This document shows, in pieces, positions 63,604-64,000 of a stretch of DNA of 64,000 bases. Both the position numbers and the translations under genes were made by a program. The first letter of the stretch is position 1. Every line of letters begins with the position of its first letter. The stretch covers positions 43,254-107,253 of the forward strand of contig JBDNFI010000106.1 in assembly GCA_041689935.1 (NCBI GenBank), read 5' to 3'. Source of the DNA: CAXBDP01 sp041689935. GTDB lineage: Bacteria > Bacteroidota > Bacteroidia > Cytophagales > Cyclobacteriaceae. Below the pieces are notes generated by a model that did no database searches, had not been told where the DNA came from, and worked only from the letters and a program-made list of their open reading frames with translations.

Positions 63604-64000
<397 letters not shown>

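Overview
The window looks like a chromosomal segment of an AT-rich Bacteroidota species, most likely a marine-type member of the Cytophagales. The evidence is a PorV-like protein paired with a C25 peptidase carrying a type IX secretion sorting domain, many lipoproteins, DUF4199, DUF5916 and DUF4221 families, promoters matching the Bacteroidota TTTG / TAnnTTTG pattern, and starts without strong Shine-Dalgarno sequences. I cannot name the genus.

Layout. 0-2 kb: N-terminal part of a DUF4011-type helicase on the minus strand, broken by a one-base frameshift, with a 38-codon ORF upstream. 2.1-6.9 kb: DsrE-like exported protein, DUF4153-like membrane protein, endonuclease/exonuclease/phosphatase lipoprotein, L-2-hydroxyglutarate oxidase. 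7-11 kb: an accessory locus of two DUF4221 propeller lipoproteins, a CxxC thioredoxin-like lipoprotein and two paralogous four-cysteine exported peptides, bracketed by related palindromic repeats. 11.8-17.9 kb: C25 peptidase and PorV-like protein. 18.7-20.8 kb: a frameshifted eight-cysteine peptide followed by two lipoproteins. 21.3-23.4 kb: PadR regulator and PspC-domain membrane protein. 24.2-25.4 kb: a third DUF4221 lipoprotein. 25.6-30.8 kb: beta-CASP RNase-like hydrolase, an ECF sigma / anti-sigma / outer-membrane barrel module, a membrane protein.

30.9-34.5 kb is a TetR-paaABCD operon for phenylacetyl-CoA epoxidation with a good promoter and a palindromic operator. It converges on a tight minus-strand operon of symporter, acetyltransferase, M20 amidohydrolase, alanine racemase and a second racemase (34.5-39.7 kb). 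Then come an MFS transporter, a PaaE-type reductase with a DUF5916 protein, purB, a MacA-like adaptor / MacB-like permease / TolC operon, a second ECF sigma / anti-sigma module with an internally repeated exported protein, a methyltransferase, glycosyltransferases, an M20 metallohydrolase, two DUF4199 proteins, a catalytically degenerate dihydroorotase homologue, a BatA/vWA membrane protein, a yeast-type cytosine deaminase homologue, and the 3' end of an rRNA operon (23S, 5S, terminator) on the minus strand.

The two most unusual signals are: (1) an exact octamer, GCGGGAGG, which I counted 38 times by eye on both strands, where about 0.5 is expected by chance. It occurs in different reading frames and between genes, so it is probably a genome-wide recombination or DNA-uptake type signal. 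(2) The recurrent pairing of small exported cysteine-rich peptides with propeller lipoproteins, once with a CxxC oxidoreductase-like lipoprotein; these loci carry no copy of the octamer. Two frameshifts (about 1377 and 18726-18729) lie in short homopolymers and may be sequence errors or real lesions.
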